Shown here piece by piece: positions 1 to 7,520 of a DNA stretch of 28,351 nt (within the stretch, counting starts at the first letter, position 1; each line of letters begins with the position of its first letter). Source of the DNA: Firmicutes bacterium UBA4996 (GTDB lineage: Bacteria > Bacillota > Limnochordia > Darwinibacteriales > Darwinibacteriaceae); the NCBI GenBank assembly GCA_002396805.1, contig DGYW01000047.1:13948-42298 (forward strand). Direction: 5' to 3'. The position numbers were made by a program, and so were the translations under genes. A model generated the notes under the pieces. That model was not told the DNA's origin. It worked only from the letters and a program-made list of their open reading frames with translations, and ran no database searches.

Positions 1-68
1 TAGCTCAGGGGATAGAGCACCGGCCTCCGGAGCCGGGTGCGCAGGTTCGATTCCTGCTAGGCGCGCCA
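1..68 (+). tRNA. tRNA-Arg (anticodon CCG), 5' end cut by window edge
   Basis: This is the 3' part of a tRNA, starting in the D-arm; the 5' acceptor strand lies outside the window. The anticodon stem is CCGGC (20-24) pairing with GCCGG (32-36). The seven-base loop CTCCGGA (25-31) puts CCG at 27-29, so the tRNA reads the Arg codon CGG. A T-arm with GGTTCGATTCC follows, and the CCA end is genome-encoded at 66-68. A cognate arginyl-tRNA synthetase lies downstream at 14050-15726. Confidence 0.93.
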
Positions 69-126
69 TTTTGATAATTCTTAAAACGTACGCCGGATTC
101 AATGGCGTAGAGTTTTTTGCGTAACT

Positions 127-160
127 AGAGTGTGTTTGAATCGCCAAACACACTCTTCTT
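127..160 (+). terminator. Rho-independent terminator after tRNA-Arg
   Basis: A perfect 12-bp stem (127-138 with 145-156) encloses a 6-base loop and is followed by a T-rich tail (TTCTT). It would end the tRNA transcript and separate it from the ABC transporter operon starting at 197. Confidence 0.7.
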
Positions 161-196
161 GTGTTGTAACATTTTTCGAATGGCGGGAGGGGTAGC

Positions 197-1180
197 ATGG
201 GTAGCATGATCGCTCTAGAGGGCATCAACAAAAGTTTTAAGGTAGCCAAACGTAAATCGGGATTTGGTCAAGCCTTAAGGGCCTTGGTATCAAGAGAATA
301 TGAGACTATTTATGCTCTAAAAGATGTGAGTTTCAGGGTTAATGCTGGTGAAATGGTGGGATATATTGGACCTAACGGAGCAGGTAAGAGCACAACCATT
401 AAGATCATGTGTGGAGTATTGACGCCCGACAGCGGCAAATGTGAGATTAACGGGAGAACGCCGTGGCGAGATCGCTTGACCCACGTCCGTGATATAGGTG
501 TGGTTTTTGGTCAACGAAGCCAGCTGTGGTGGGACGTTCCTGTCTGTGATAGCTTTGAACTCATTCGCGACATTTATAAGGTGGATGTACAACGCTATAA
601 AAGTAATCTTGAGGAGCTTACTGAGCTACTTGACTTAGCGGAGGTTCTCAAAACGCCAACCCGTAGCTTAAGTCTGGGTCAACGTATGCGCTGTGAGTTG
701 GCTGCTTCCCTTTTACATGACCCGCAGATTCTGTTTCTTGATGAGCCTACCATTGGTCTTGATGCCGTTTCCAAGATTGCAGTACGACAATTTATCAAGA
801 AACTCAATGCAGAACGAGGCACAACTGTGATCCTCACTACCCATGACATGCAGGACATAGAAGCCCTGACTGAGCGGATTATTCTCATTGGAAAGGGAAG
901 AATTCTTTTGGATGGGAGTTTGCACGAATTACGAAAACGCTCATCAGAGCGCAAGACTATAATCTTCGACTACTTAGGTAACACGCCCCACCTTCCCAGT
1001 GGTCTGGATGTAATCGAAAAACGCCCGGGACGATTGGTGGTAGAGGTAGAGCCCACCTTGTGCCCAGTCTCAGAAGCAATTACCCAGGTTACTGCTCAAG
1101 TAGAAGTACTAGATATTTCTGTATCAGGCATCAGTGCTGAAGAAATGGTTGCGGGACTGTATCGGGAGTATCAGATATGA
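197..1180 (+). CDS. ABC-2 type exporter, ATP-binding subunit
   Basis: Cytoplasmic ATPase of an ABC transporter (327 aa). Visible motifs are Walker A GPNGAGKST (58-66), Q-loop around Gln106 in FGQRSQLWWDVP, signature LSLGQ (158-162, a variant of LSGGQ), Walker B ILFLDEPTIGLD (178-189) and switch His216. The FGQRSQLWWD segment and an extra C-terminal domain of about 90 residues are what I associate with the COG4586 group, which pairs with two ABC-2-like permeases; both follow here. The start at 197 has GGAGG at 186-190 with good spacing; an ATG at 206 is too far from it. The stop overlaps the next gene by four bases (ATGA), indicating translational coupling. The exported substrate cannot be told from sequence; relatives are annotated as uncharacterised or drug exporters. 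Confidence 0.9.
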   Translation: MGSMIALEGINKSFKVAKRKSGFGQALRALVSREYETIYALKDVSFRVNAGEMVGYIGPNGAGKSTTIKIMCGVLTPDSGKCEINGRTPWRDRLTHVRDIGVVFGQRSQLWWDVPVCDSFELIRDIYKVDVQRYKSNLEELTELLDLAEVLKTPTRSLSLGQRMRCELAASLLHDPQILFLDEPTIGLDAVSKIAVRQFIKKLNAERGTTVILTTHDMQDIEALTERIILIGKGRILLDGSLHELRKRSSERKTIIFDYLGNTPHLPSGLDVIEKRPGRLVVEVEPTLCPVSEAITQVTAQVEVLDISVSGISAEEMVAGLYREYQI

Positions 1181-1980
1181 GTAGCTATCTAGCTATCTTT
1201 CGCATTCGTTTTGCCAACAGTCTACAATATCGTGCTGCCGCACTTGCTGGTATGGCAACTCAGTTTGCCTGGGGCTTCATGGAAATATTGGCATTCTTGG
1301 CTTTTTACAGGGCTAAGCCTAGTGCATTTCCCATGGAGTTTTCGCAGACCGTATCTTATATTTGGCTCCAACAAGCTTTTTTGGCCCTGTTTATGATGTG
1401 GTTCTTTGAGGCAGAGATTTTTGACTCCATCGCGAAGGGTGGTATTTCCTACGAATTAGTGCGCCCAATTGATTTATATTGGCGGTGGTTTGTTCAATCC
1501 AGCGCCAATAGACTATCTAAGACAGTCTTAAGGTGCCTTCCCATCTTGATTGTGGCTTTTCTGGTGCCCCAGCCCTTAAGGATGTCGCCACCACCAGATG
1601 GCCTCAGTTTTGTGCTTTTTCTTATTTCCGCATTTTGCAGCCTGTGTGTTGTAGTAGCCTTTTCGATGCTGGTTTACATATCTACCTTTTACACCTTGTC
1701 TCCCGTGGGTGTCCGGATTATCTCCGCGGTGTTAGCAGATTTCTTGGCTGGAGCAATTGTTCCACTTCCGTTCTTTCCTCAGCCTTTTCGGTCTATTGCT
1801 GAAGCCCTGCCCTTTGCGGCCATGCAAAACATGCCCCTCAGGATTTATAGTGGCAACATCGTAGGAGTCCATGCGATCTGGGGCATAGGCTTTCAGATTC
1901 TGTGGCTTGTAATTCTTGTGGTCATTGGTAGATTTGGCATCAAGCACGCCTTGAATAAAGTGGTAATCCAGGGGGGATAA
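1177..1980 (+). CDS. ABC-2 type transporter permease (first of two)
   Basis: Integral membrane protein of 267 aa with about six hydrophobic segments (roughly residues 20-45, 60-80, 115-135, 140-170, 180-205 and 230-255). It matches the general form of the ABC-2-like permease family partnered with COG4586 ATPases (COG4587/PF06182 type). Identification rests on topology, size and its place between the ATPase and a second permease rather than on a catalytic motif. It overlaps the ATPase gene by four bases and is separated from the next permease by one base, so the three genes form one transcription unit and presumably a heterodimeric membrane domain. Confidence 0.82.
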   Translation: MSSYLAIFRIRFANSLQYRAAALAGMATQFAWGFMEILAFLAFYRAKPSAFPMEFSQTVSYIWLQQAFLALFMMWFFEAEIFDSIAKGGISYELVRPIDLYWRWFVQSSANRLSKTVLRCLPILIVAFLVPQPLRMSPPPDGLSFVLFLISAFCSLCVVVAFSMLVYISTFYTLSPVGVRIISAVLADFLAGAIVPLPFFPQPFRSIAEALPFAAMQNMPLRIYSGNIVGVHAIWGIGFQILWLVILVVIGRFGIKHALNKVVIQGG

Positions 1981-1981
1981 G

Positions 1982-2758
1982 ATGAAACTCTATTTGAAGT
2001 TTTTTTCTATGCACTTAAAAAGTCTCATGCAGTATAAAGTCTCATTCATCCTCACTGCCCTCGGACAGTTCTTGGTCTCATTCACCGCTCTCCTTGGAGT
2101 CTGGTTTATGTTCGATCGTTTTCAGGAGGTAGAGGGCTTTACTTTTCAGCAAGTGTTATTGTGTCTCGCTACTGTCCTTATGGCCTTTTCACTAGCAGAG
2201 TGCTTTGGCCGAGGCTTCGATATCTTTCCCCGCATGATTAGAAGTGGTGAGTTTGATCGAGTGCTAGTCAGACCAAGACACGAGATCATCCAAGTCTTAG
2301 CATCTCATATGGAGTTTTCTCGTTTGGGCAGGGTCGTCCAAGCTATCCTGGTTTTTTGGTATGCAATACCTGCTAGTGGAGTAAATTGGACATTTGATAA
2401 AATAGCAACACTCGTACTTATGGTTGTTTGTGGCTCCATTATCTTTTTTTGCCTCTTCTTGATAAACGCAGCCTTTGCCTTTTTTACCATCGAAGGACTT
2501 GAGTTCATGAACATTTTTACCGACGGTGGCCGTGAGTTCGGTCGCTACCCCTTCTCGGTCTATGGTGAAGAAGTGCTCAAGTTCCTAACTTACATCATTC
2601 CCCTAGCCTTATTTCAGTATTATCCACTCTTGTATCTTTTAGAGCGGGAACAAAGCATATTCTACATGTTAACCCCTGTTCTTGGTCTGTTTTTTGCTAT
2701 TCCAGCCTACGCCTTTTGGCGGTTTGGTCTTGGCAGATACACATCCACAGGATCATAG
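1982..2758 (+). CDS. ABC-2 type transporter permease (second of two)
   Basis: A 258-aa membrane protein with about six hydrophobic spans. It contains a charged cytoplasmic stretch (FPRMIRSGEFDRVLVRPRHE, about residues 82-101) resembling the 'GGISYELVRPID' stretch of the preceding permease, which suggests the two are distant paralogues forming a heterodimer. This corresponds to the COG3694/PF06182 type found in ATPase-permease-permease trios. It begins one base after the previous stop, with a G-rich ribosome-binding site (GGGGGG) inside the end of that gene. Substrate unknown. Confidence 0.82.
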   Translation: MKLYLKFFSMHLKSLMQYKVSFILTALGQFLVSFTALLGVWFMFDRFQEVEGFTFQQVLLCLATVLMAFSLAECFGRGFDIFPRMIRSGEFDRVLVRPRHEIIQVLASHMEFSRLGRVVQAILVFWYAIPASGVNWTFDKIATLVLMVVCGSIIFFCLFLINAAFAFFTIEGLEFMNIFTDGGREFGRYPFSVYGEEVLKFLTYIIPLALFQYYPLLYLLEREQSIFYMLTPVLGLFFAIPAYAFWRFGLGRYTSTGS

Positions 2759-2837
2759 TGTTTGGACGTGGGGAAGGAATTTTTGACCAATTGTCCAAAT
2801 ACTTAAACGATAGAATCTATAGTAGAGGAGCGATTAG

Positions 2838-3809
2838 ATGAAAATAGGAGTGTTTTCTGTTTTGTATGGCGATTTGTCTCTCACCGATATGCTTGCCAAG
2901 ATTAAAAGCTTCGGTCTAGATACTGTGGAAATCGGTTGTGGAGGATTTCCTGGCAAGTCCCATTGTGATCCTGAAGTTTTATTAAATGATGTCAAGAAAC
3001 TAGAAGAGTTTAAGCAGGCTTTCGTTGAAGCAGGAGTAGAAATCAGTGCCTTAAGCGTCCACGGCAACGCCCTGCATCCGAACCCCAAGATTGCCAAGGA
3101 ATTCCATGATGATTGGCGTAACGCAGTACGTTTAGCTCAAAAACTAGAAATTAAGATCATTAACACCTTTTCGGGCTGTCCAGGAGATAGTGAGAACTCT
3201 AAGTATCCCAACTGGGTGACCTGTGCTTGGCCCAATGATTTTCTAGAGATCCTCAACTGGCAATGGGAAGAAAAGATCATTCCCTACTGGCGTGAAGAGA
3301 GCAAATTCGCCCTAGAACATGGGGTCCAAATGATTGCCTTTGAGATGCATCCTGGCTTTGCAATCTACAATGTAGATACCTTGCTCAAACTGCGCAGTGC
3401 GGTCGGTTCCACCATTGGTGCCAACTTCGATCCGTCCCACTTAATTTGGCAAGGGGTTGATCCAGTTGCTGCCATTCGCGAATTAGGTAAAGCGGACGCC
3501 ATTTTCCACTTCCATGCTAAAGATACTCACATGGATGCCCATAACACAGCCATTAATGGTGTGCTAGATACTAAGGCGTACGATCGGTTGCCGGAGCGTT
3601 CGTGGCTCTTTAGATCAGTGGGCTATGGTAACGACTATAAGTATTGGAAAGATATAGTAAGTGCCCTGCGCATGGTAGGTTATGACTATGTACTTAGCAT
3701 AGAGCACGAAGATGCCCTGGCTTCTATTGATGAAGGCTTTGGCAAAGCGGTCTCCTTTTTGAAGGAGGTTATTCTCGAAGAGCCAATGCCTAAAGCTTGG
3801 TGGATCTAA
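2838..3809 (+). CDS. Sugar phosphate isomerase/epimerase-like TIM-barrel protein
   Basis: A 323-aa xylose-isomerase-like TIM barrel (AP endonuclease 2 / COG1082 superfamily). The N-terminus MKIGVFSVLYGDLSL is typical of the first strand. Candidate divalent-metal ligands fall at strand ends: Glu169 (FEMHP), Asp198/His201 (FDPSHL), His224/His226 (HFHAKD) and Glu289 (SIEHED). These suggest a metal-dependent sugar or polyol isomerase/epimerase of the IolE/YcjR kind. The length is slightly above the family norm because of an insertion near residues 115-150. AGAGGAG lies about 8 bases before the ATG. Only 18 bases separate it from folD, so the two are probably co-transcribed, but the pairing gives no clear pathway. 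The precise substrate is unknown. Confidence 0.85.
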   Translation: MKIGVFSVLYGDLSLTDMLAKIKSFGLDTVEIGCGGFPGKSHCDPEVLLNDVKKLEEFKQAFVEAGVEISALSVHGNALHPNPKIAKEFHDDWRNAVRLAQKLEIKIINTFSGCPGDSENSKYPNWVTCAWPNDFLEILNWQWEEKIIPYWREESKFALEHGVQMIAFEMHPGFAIYNVDTLLKLRSAVGSTIGANFDPSHLIWQGVDPVAAIRELGKADAIFHFHAKDTHMDAHNTAINGVLDTKAYDRLPERSWLFRSVGYGNDYKYWKDIVSALRMVGYDYVLSIEHEDALASIDEGFGKAVSFLKEVILEEPMPKAWWI

Positions 3810-3827
3810 CTACAAAGGGGGACGAAG

Positions 3828-4670
3828 ATGACTGCCAAAATTATTGATGGGAAGGCCATTGCCAAGGAAATCCGTAGTGACTTAAAATTGAAAGTTGCCC
3901 AGTTAACCAAGGAGGGTCGCCAGCCTGGTTTAGCTGTTGTTTTGGTGGGCGATGATCCAGCTTCAGCAGTCTATGTCCGAAGTAAGAAGCGGGCTTGTGA
4001 GGAAATTGGGGTCAACTCTCTGGTCCATCGTTTACCTGAGGATACCACACAGGACGAACTACTCGGCTTGGTTGAACAGCTCAATCAAGATCCCCATATC
4101 CACGGGATTTTAGTACAATTGCCCTTACCGAAGGGATTAGATGAGGAAATAGTGATTAACGCCATTTCACCTCAAAAAGATGTGGACGGTTTTCATCCTA
4201 TCAATGTAGGGAATTTGCATATTGGGCAAGAGGGCTTTGTGCCCTGTACACCCGCTGGCGTTGTAGAACTCGTGAAACGGACTGGCGTACCCATAGTTGG
4301 GCAAAACGTGGTTGTGCTAGGTAGAAGCAATATTGTAGGAAAACCAGTGGCCAGCCTGTTCTTAAGAGAAAACGCCACGGTGACCATCTGCCACTCGCGC
4401 ACCAAAGATGTGGCTGCCGAATGTCGGCGAGCAGATATTTTAATCGCTGCCGTGGGAAGACCTCAGCTAGTTCAAAAAGACTGGGTCAAACCAGGTGCGG
4501 TAGTCATTGATGTGGGCATAAATCGAGTGGATGGTGCGATTGTAGGCGACGTGCACTTCGAAGAAGTTCAAGAGGTGGCCGGAGCTATCACCCCTGTTCC
4601 TGGTGGGGTTGGACCTATGACCATCGCTATGCTCCTTAAAGCCACGGTAGATGCTGCCTCTAGGGCCTAA
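3828..4670 (+). CDS. folD: Bifunctional methylene-THF dehydrogenase / methenyl-THF cyclohydrolase
   Basis: FolD (280 aa, normal length) interconverts 5,10-methylene-, 5,10-methenyl- and 10-formyl-tetrahydrofolate in the cytoplasm. Hallmarks are the catalytic YVRSKK segment (Tyr49-Lys53), VQLPLP near residue 97, the [10 protein letters not shown] substrate loop, GRSNIVGKP of the NAD(P)-binding domain and the C-terminal [10 protein letters not shown] motif. With fhs at 12268 it completes the route formate - formyl-THF - methylene-THF, the methyl-branch start of C1 metabolism. The ribosome-binding site is AAAGGGGG about 7 bases before the ATG. The last 11 bases overlap the 3' end of the convergent gene at 4660-5280. 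Confidence 0.97.
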   Translation: MTAKIIDGKAIAKEIRSDLKLKVAQLTKEGRQPGLAVVLVGDDPASAVYVRSKKRACEEIGVNSLVHRLPEDTTQDELLGLVEQLNQDPHIHGILVQLPLPKGLDEEIVINAISPQKDVDGFHPINVGNLHIGQEGFVPCTPAGVVELVKRTGVPIVGQNVVVLGRSNIVGKPVASLFLRENATVTICHSRTKDVAAECRRADILIAAVGRPQLVQKDWVKPGAVVIDVGINRVDGAIVGDVHFEEVQEVAGAITPVPGGVGPMTIAMLLKATVDAASRA

Positions 4671-5280
4671 AGGGCGGTGCGAATTGACGGAGCACCGTCA
4701 CTAAATGGCGAGCTTCTTCCATATGCCCGGAGCGAGGAATGATCCAACCGAGGACTTTGCGGAAGGGTTGTGGTTCCCACATGGGCCAAAACGAGTCCTC
4801 GAAGGGTCCGTTTTCCCGTTTGGACCAGAGGGGTGCTAAGGCTTGGTTTAAGTAAATCTCTTCAGCCAGGTTAGACTCGACCACAAGCAGGTCAGCTTGG
4901 AGCCCAAGGGATAGGTAATCAACCAAGTCCTGACGCGAAGTTACATGCTCAATAATCCATTCTAAATCATTGGCTAGGATCTCCGGTTCTAGCCAATTTT
5001 TGATCCTCATAAACTCCTCTTCGGTTCCCATAATCCAGACTGTCAAACCTTCTTGACTACCTTTTACTGGTACATTTAGGGGAAATAAAAAAGCTAGAGT
5101 AGCTAAGGGGAGCACGACTAAGAGTACTACACCAAGCACGAGCAGTTTACTGGTGGGTGCGGGCGGAGGGTCAAGTTTTGGTGGGCGAGGATTGCGTAAT
5201 CTTTCTTCCTTTAAGGCGCGGGCTTCTTTCTTGGTTTGGATGTACTTTTTCTGGGCCTCTAAATGGTCTCGGTAGCTCAT
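4660..5280 (-). CDS. Hypothetical membrane-anchored protein (only minus-strand gene)
   Basis: A 206-aa protein that I do not recognise. Residues 1-44 are highly charged and then Pro-rich ([15 protein letters not shown]) and should be cytoplasmic. One strong hydrophobic segment (about 45-67, [21 protein letters not shown]) is followed by an outside domain of about 135 residues. The stretch [23 protein letters not shown] (129-151) resembles the part of extracellular solute-binding proteins where the ligand lobe is described as 'location - LAPL', so the domain may be a reduced solute-binding-protein fold; this is inference. An AAGGAGGGG ribosome-binding site (5286-5294, minus strand) supports translation. 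It converges on folD with an 11-base overlap and no terminator between them. Confidence 0.72.
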   Translation of the reverse strand: MSYRDHLEAQKKYIQTKKEARALKEERLRNPRPPKLDPPPAPTSKLLVLGVVLLVVLPLATLAFLFPLNVPVKGSQEGLTVWIMGTEEEFMRIKNWLEPEILANDLEWIIEHVTSRQDLVDYLSLGLQADLLVVESNLAEEIYLNQALAPLWSKRENGPFEDSFWPMWEPQPFRKVLGWIIPRSGHMEEARHLVTVLRQFAPPFRP

Positions 5281-5376
5281 GGGGCCCCTCCTTTTGTGAT
5301 TGTTTGTTTATTATGACCAAAAAGAAAGCAGGATATGGGTACCGGTAGTAGTATTAATAAGGTGACAACTACATAA

Positions 5377-5563
5377 CCGATTTGGTGGCGATTTATCTTT
5401 ATTGGTGCTAAAGATAAATTGCATAATAGGGAAGTTGGGCTCAGTATTGAGAAACCACGCGGTCCCGCCACTGTATCCAAGGAGTTGCCCATAAAATCCA
5501 CTTGCAATGCGGGGAAGGAATGGGCTAGCAATGATTTGGGAGCCAGGAAACCTGCCAAATTGG
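5377..5563 (+). promoter_or_regulatory. Cobalamin (AdoCbl-type) riboswitch aptamer
   Basis: Conserved blocks of the cobalamin riboswitch occur in the right order: GGTGCT (5404-5409), GGGAAG (5429-5434), GCGGTCCCGCCACTGTA (about 5459-5475), CCACTTGC...GGGGAAGG (about 5502-5520) and the B12 box GAGCCAGGAAACCTGCC (5540-5556). CCGATTTGG (5377-5385) can pair with CCAAATTGG (5555-5563) to close the element. The loop between GGGAAG and GCGGTCCCGCC departs from the usual GGTGCAAATCC pattern and instead has a small CTCA/TGAG hairpin. It precedes B12 transporter genes, as expected. On known behaviour, bound cobalamin should lower their expression. Confidence 0.9.
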
Positions 5564-5620
5564 AAAAGAAAAGCCATCTTGCGCGGAAAAGGAGTGGTGA
5601 TTTTTTATTAGTATCTTTTC

Positions 5621-5657
5621 CCCTAGCTGACTTTTGGTCCTAGGGTATTATTATTTT
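5621..5657 (+). terminator. Terminator-like hairpin, likely riboswitch expression platform
   Basis: CCCTAG (5621-5626) pairs with CTAGGG (5640-5645), with an inner GAC/GTC extension. It is followed by a T-rich tail (TATTATTATTTT) that runs into the AGGAG ribosome-binding site at 5658-5662. It lies between the aptamer and the btuF start, so it could stop transcription, or shield the ribosome-binding site, when cobalamin is bound. An upstream GGAAAAG/CTTTTCC pairing (around 5584-5620) could take part in an alternative structure. Confidence 0.55.
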
Positions 5658-5670
5658 AGGAGTGTTGACA

Positions 5671-6492
5671 GTGAAAAAACGAATGACCTTACTATTACTC
5701 GTTCTGTTACTAGCCCTCAGTGTGGGCTTGGTGCAGGCCGCACCGCAGCGGATTGTCTCTTTAGCACCGAGCGTTACTGAAAACCTCTTCGCTCTCGGTG
5801 TGGGTGATCGGGTTGTTGGTGTCACTTCTTGGTGCGACTATCCCGAAGAAGCTACTACCAAGACAATTATTGGTGACGCTATGTCTTTAAATTTAGAAGT
5901 GCTTTTGAGTTTGGAGCCAGACTTGGTAGTGGGGGATGCCAATCTGGTAGCTGGTTATCTAGAAACCTTAGCGGAGTTTGGCATCCCTGTGTTCGTAGTG
6001 GCTCCCACTACTTTGCAAGAAGTGCAAGAGTCCTTGATCAGTATTGGTGAGGCCGTAGGAGCCGAGATTGAGGGATGGGCTTTAGCCACCGCCATGGAAA
6101 ACCGTTTAAATGGACTTTTGGCTCGCATTAATCGCACTGAAACAGTTAGAGTGTTTGTGGAGATCTGGAACGAACCTCTGATGAGTGCAGGTCCAGGCAG
6201 TTTTATTGACGAGCTTATTGTGTTGGCTGGAGGCGAAAACATTGCCGGTGATGCCGACAATCCTTGGCCCGTATTTAGCGAAGAAGTAGTTATTGACCGG
6301 GACCCGGAAGTAGTGATTTTAACAGGCTTCAACCTAGAAGAAGTCCTAGGTCGCAGTGCTTGGCAGAGCACTACAGCCTTGAAGCAAGGTGCAGTCTACG
6401 AGGTAGATCCTAATCTTTATTCCAGAACCACACCCCGTCTTTTAGATGCCCTAGAAGAAATGATTGGGATTCTGGATGCAGTAGCACAATGA
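5671..6492 (+). CDS. btuF: Cobalamin ABC transporter, substrate-binding protein
   Basis: A secreted/periplasm-equivalent binding protein (273 aa) with a type-I signal peptide (MKKRMTLLLLVLLLALSVG..., cleavage likely after VQA). No lipobox Cys is seen, unusual for a Gram-positive-type binding protein, so membrane tethering is unclear. The mature part has the class III helical-backbone binding-protein pattern (RIVSLAPSVTENLFALG, SWCDYPEEA, LEPDLVVGD). SWCDYP is typical of BtuF rather than siderophore binders, and the upstream cobalamin riboswitch supports this. I chose GTG at 5671 because AGGAG (5658-5662) is 8 bases before it; a GTG at 5662 overlaps that site. The stop overlaps the btuC start (ATGA). 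Confidence 0.9.
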   Translation: MKKRMTLLLLVLLLALSVGLVQAAPQRIVSLAPSVTENLFALGVGDRVVGVTSWCDYPEEATTKTIIGDAMSLNLEVLLSLEPDLVVGDANLVAGYLETLAEFGIPVFVVAPTTLQEVQESLISIGEAVGAEIEGWALATAMENRLNGLLARINRTETVRVFVEIWNEPLMSAGPGSFIDELIVLAGGENIAGDADNPWPVFSEEVVIDRDPEVVILTGFNLEEVLGRSAWQSTTALKQGAVYEVDPNLYSRTTPRLLDALEEMIGILDAVAQ

Positions 6493-7520
6493 GAACACAA
6501 CTACGCCGCTTCGGCGGCGTTTTCCTCATTCTTGTGATATCTATAATTATAGCTACCGCGGTAGGCTCCGTGTCTATCCCTTTTCGACGCGTAGTAGGCA
6601 TGGTAGGATCGAAGCTCCCTGGCGTAGGAAGCTTGATTACGCCTACTTGGACAAAAGCCCAAGAAGTAATTATTCTGCAGATTAGGTTGCCCAGAGTGCT
6701 GCTAGCCCTCTTAATTGGTGGGGGATTGAGCGTTTCTGGGGTGCTCTTTCAAGGAACCCTGCGCAATCCCTTGGCGGATCCGTATATCATAGGTGTCTCC
6801 TCTGGAGCATCCTTGGGCGCTACTTTAGGTTTACTCTTTTTTATCCCCCAGGGTTTAGTGGGTATTGGTACTTTGCCTCTCTTTGCCTTTGTGGGTGCCT
6901 TAGGTACTACAGCAATAGTGGCTCGTCTTGGGCAACAACGGGGTCAACTTGAATCCACCAGCTTGATTTTGGCAGGAGTTGCAGTAGGTTCCTTCCTCAC
7001 AGCAATTGTATCCTTACTCATGGTGTTAAGAATTCAAAACTTGCAGGATGTCTACTTATGGCTTCTAGGCAGTCTGTCAGGTCGTGGCTGGAAGCACTTG
7101 CTTGTGGCTTTACCTTACGTCCTCTTCGGTGTCATGGCAGCCCTGTGGTTAGCTCGGGATCTCAACGTCTATCTGTTAGGAGAAGAAACCGCGCACTCTT
7201 TAGGTATTGATGTGCAAAAACTCCAACGACGGGTATTAGTCACAGGTTCTTTAGTGGCCGCTGCCTGCGTGGCGGTTTCTGGGGTAATTGGCTTTGTTGG
7301 GCTCATGATCCCCCACGCCTTACGCCTCATTGTGGGGGCAGAGCACAACCGCTTAATCTTCCATTCTTTTTGGGTGGGTGCCCTCTTCTTGTTGTTAGCG
7401 GATACAGTAGCCCGAATGGCCTTTTCCCCACTTGAGCTTCCAGTGGGAATAATTACGGCCTTCGTGGGAGGTCCCTTTTTCATCTTTTTAATGAAGCGAG
7501 GTTCAGGGATTCATGACTAA
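6489..7520 (+). CDS. btuC: Cobalamin ABC transporter, permease
   Basis: FecCD/BtuC-family permease (343 aa, normal length) with about ten transmembrane helices. The family motif runs over residues 84-108 (GVLFQGTLRNPLADP then IGVSSGA), and the loop that couples to the ATPase is near residues 260-285 (GVIGFVGLMIPHALRL). It imports B12 with the ATPase encoded next. The assignment to B12 rather than iron siderophore rests on the riboswitch and the BtuF-like partner. Its start overlaps btuF by four bases and its end overlaps btuD by eight, so the three are translated as a unit. A terminator-like hairpin sits in codons 5-11. Confidence 0.9.
   Translation: MRTQLRRFGGVFLILVISIIIATAVGSVSIPFRRVVGMVGSKLPGVGSLITPTWTKAQEVIILQIRLPRVLLALLIGGGLSVSGVLFQGTLRNPLADPYIIGVSSGASLGATLGLLFFIPQGLVGIGTLPLFAFVGALGTTAIVARLGQQRGQLESTSLILAGVAVGSFLTAIVSLLMVLRIQNLQDVYLWLLGSLSGRGWKHLLVALPYVLFGVMAALWLARDLNVYLLGEETAHSLGIDVQKLQRRVLVTGSLVAAACVAVSGVIGFVGLMIPHALRLIVGAEHNRLIFHSFWVGALFLLLADTVARMAFSPLELPVGIITAFVGGPFFIFLMKRGSGIHD
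6503..6524 (+). terminator. Terminator-like UUCG hairpin inside the 5' end of btuC
   Basis: ACGCCGC (6503-6509) pairs perfectly with GCGGCGT (6514-6520) around a TTCG tetraloop and is followed directly by TTTT (6520-6523). This has the form of an intrinsic terminator, only 10 bases after the btuF stop and within the btuC coding sequence. It could cause partial termination so that the binding protein is made in excess of the permease and ATPase, or protect the 3' end of a processed btuF transcript. The T-run is short, so termination would probably be partial. Confidence 0.5.

Noticed and set aside
2783..2798. Imperfect dyad TTGACCAATTGTCCAA upstream of the TIM-barrel gene
   Set aside because: Only 12 of 16 positions are symmetric and no good promoter could be placed with it.
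5277..5643. Overlapping open frames of 70-95 codons on both strands in the btuF leader
   Set aside because: They lie across the cobalamin riboswitch, show no protein-like pattern or fitting ribosome-binding site, and are explained by the RNA element.
5955..6371. 138-codon minus-strand open frame
   Set aside because: It lies antisense within btuF, has Ser/Thr-rich low-complexity content and no ribosome-binding site.
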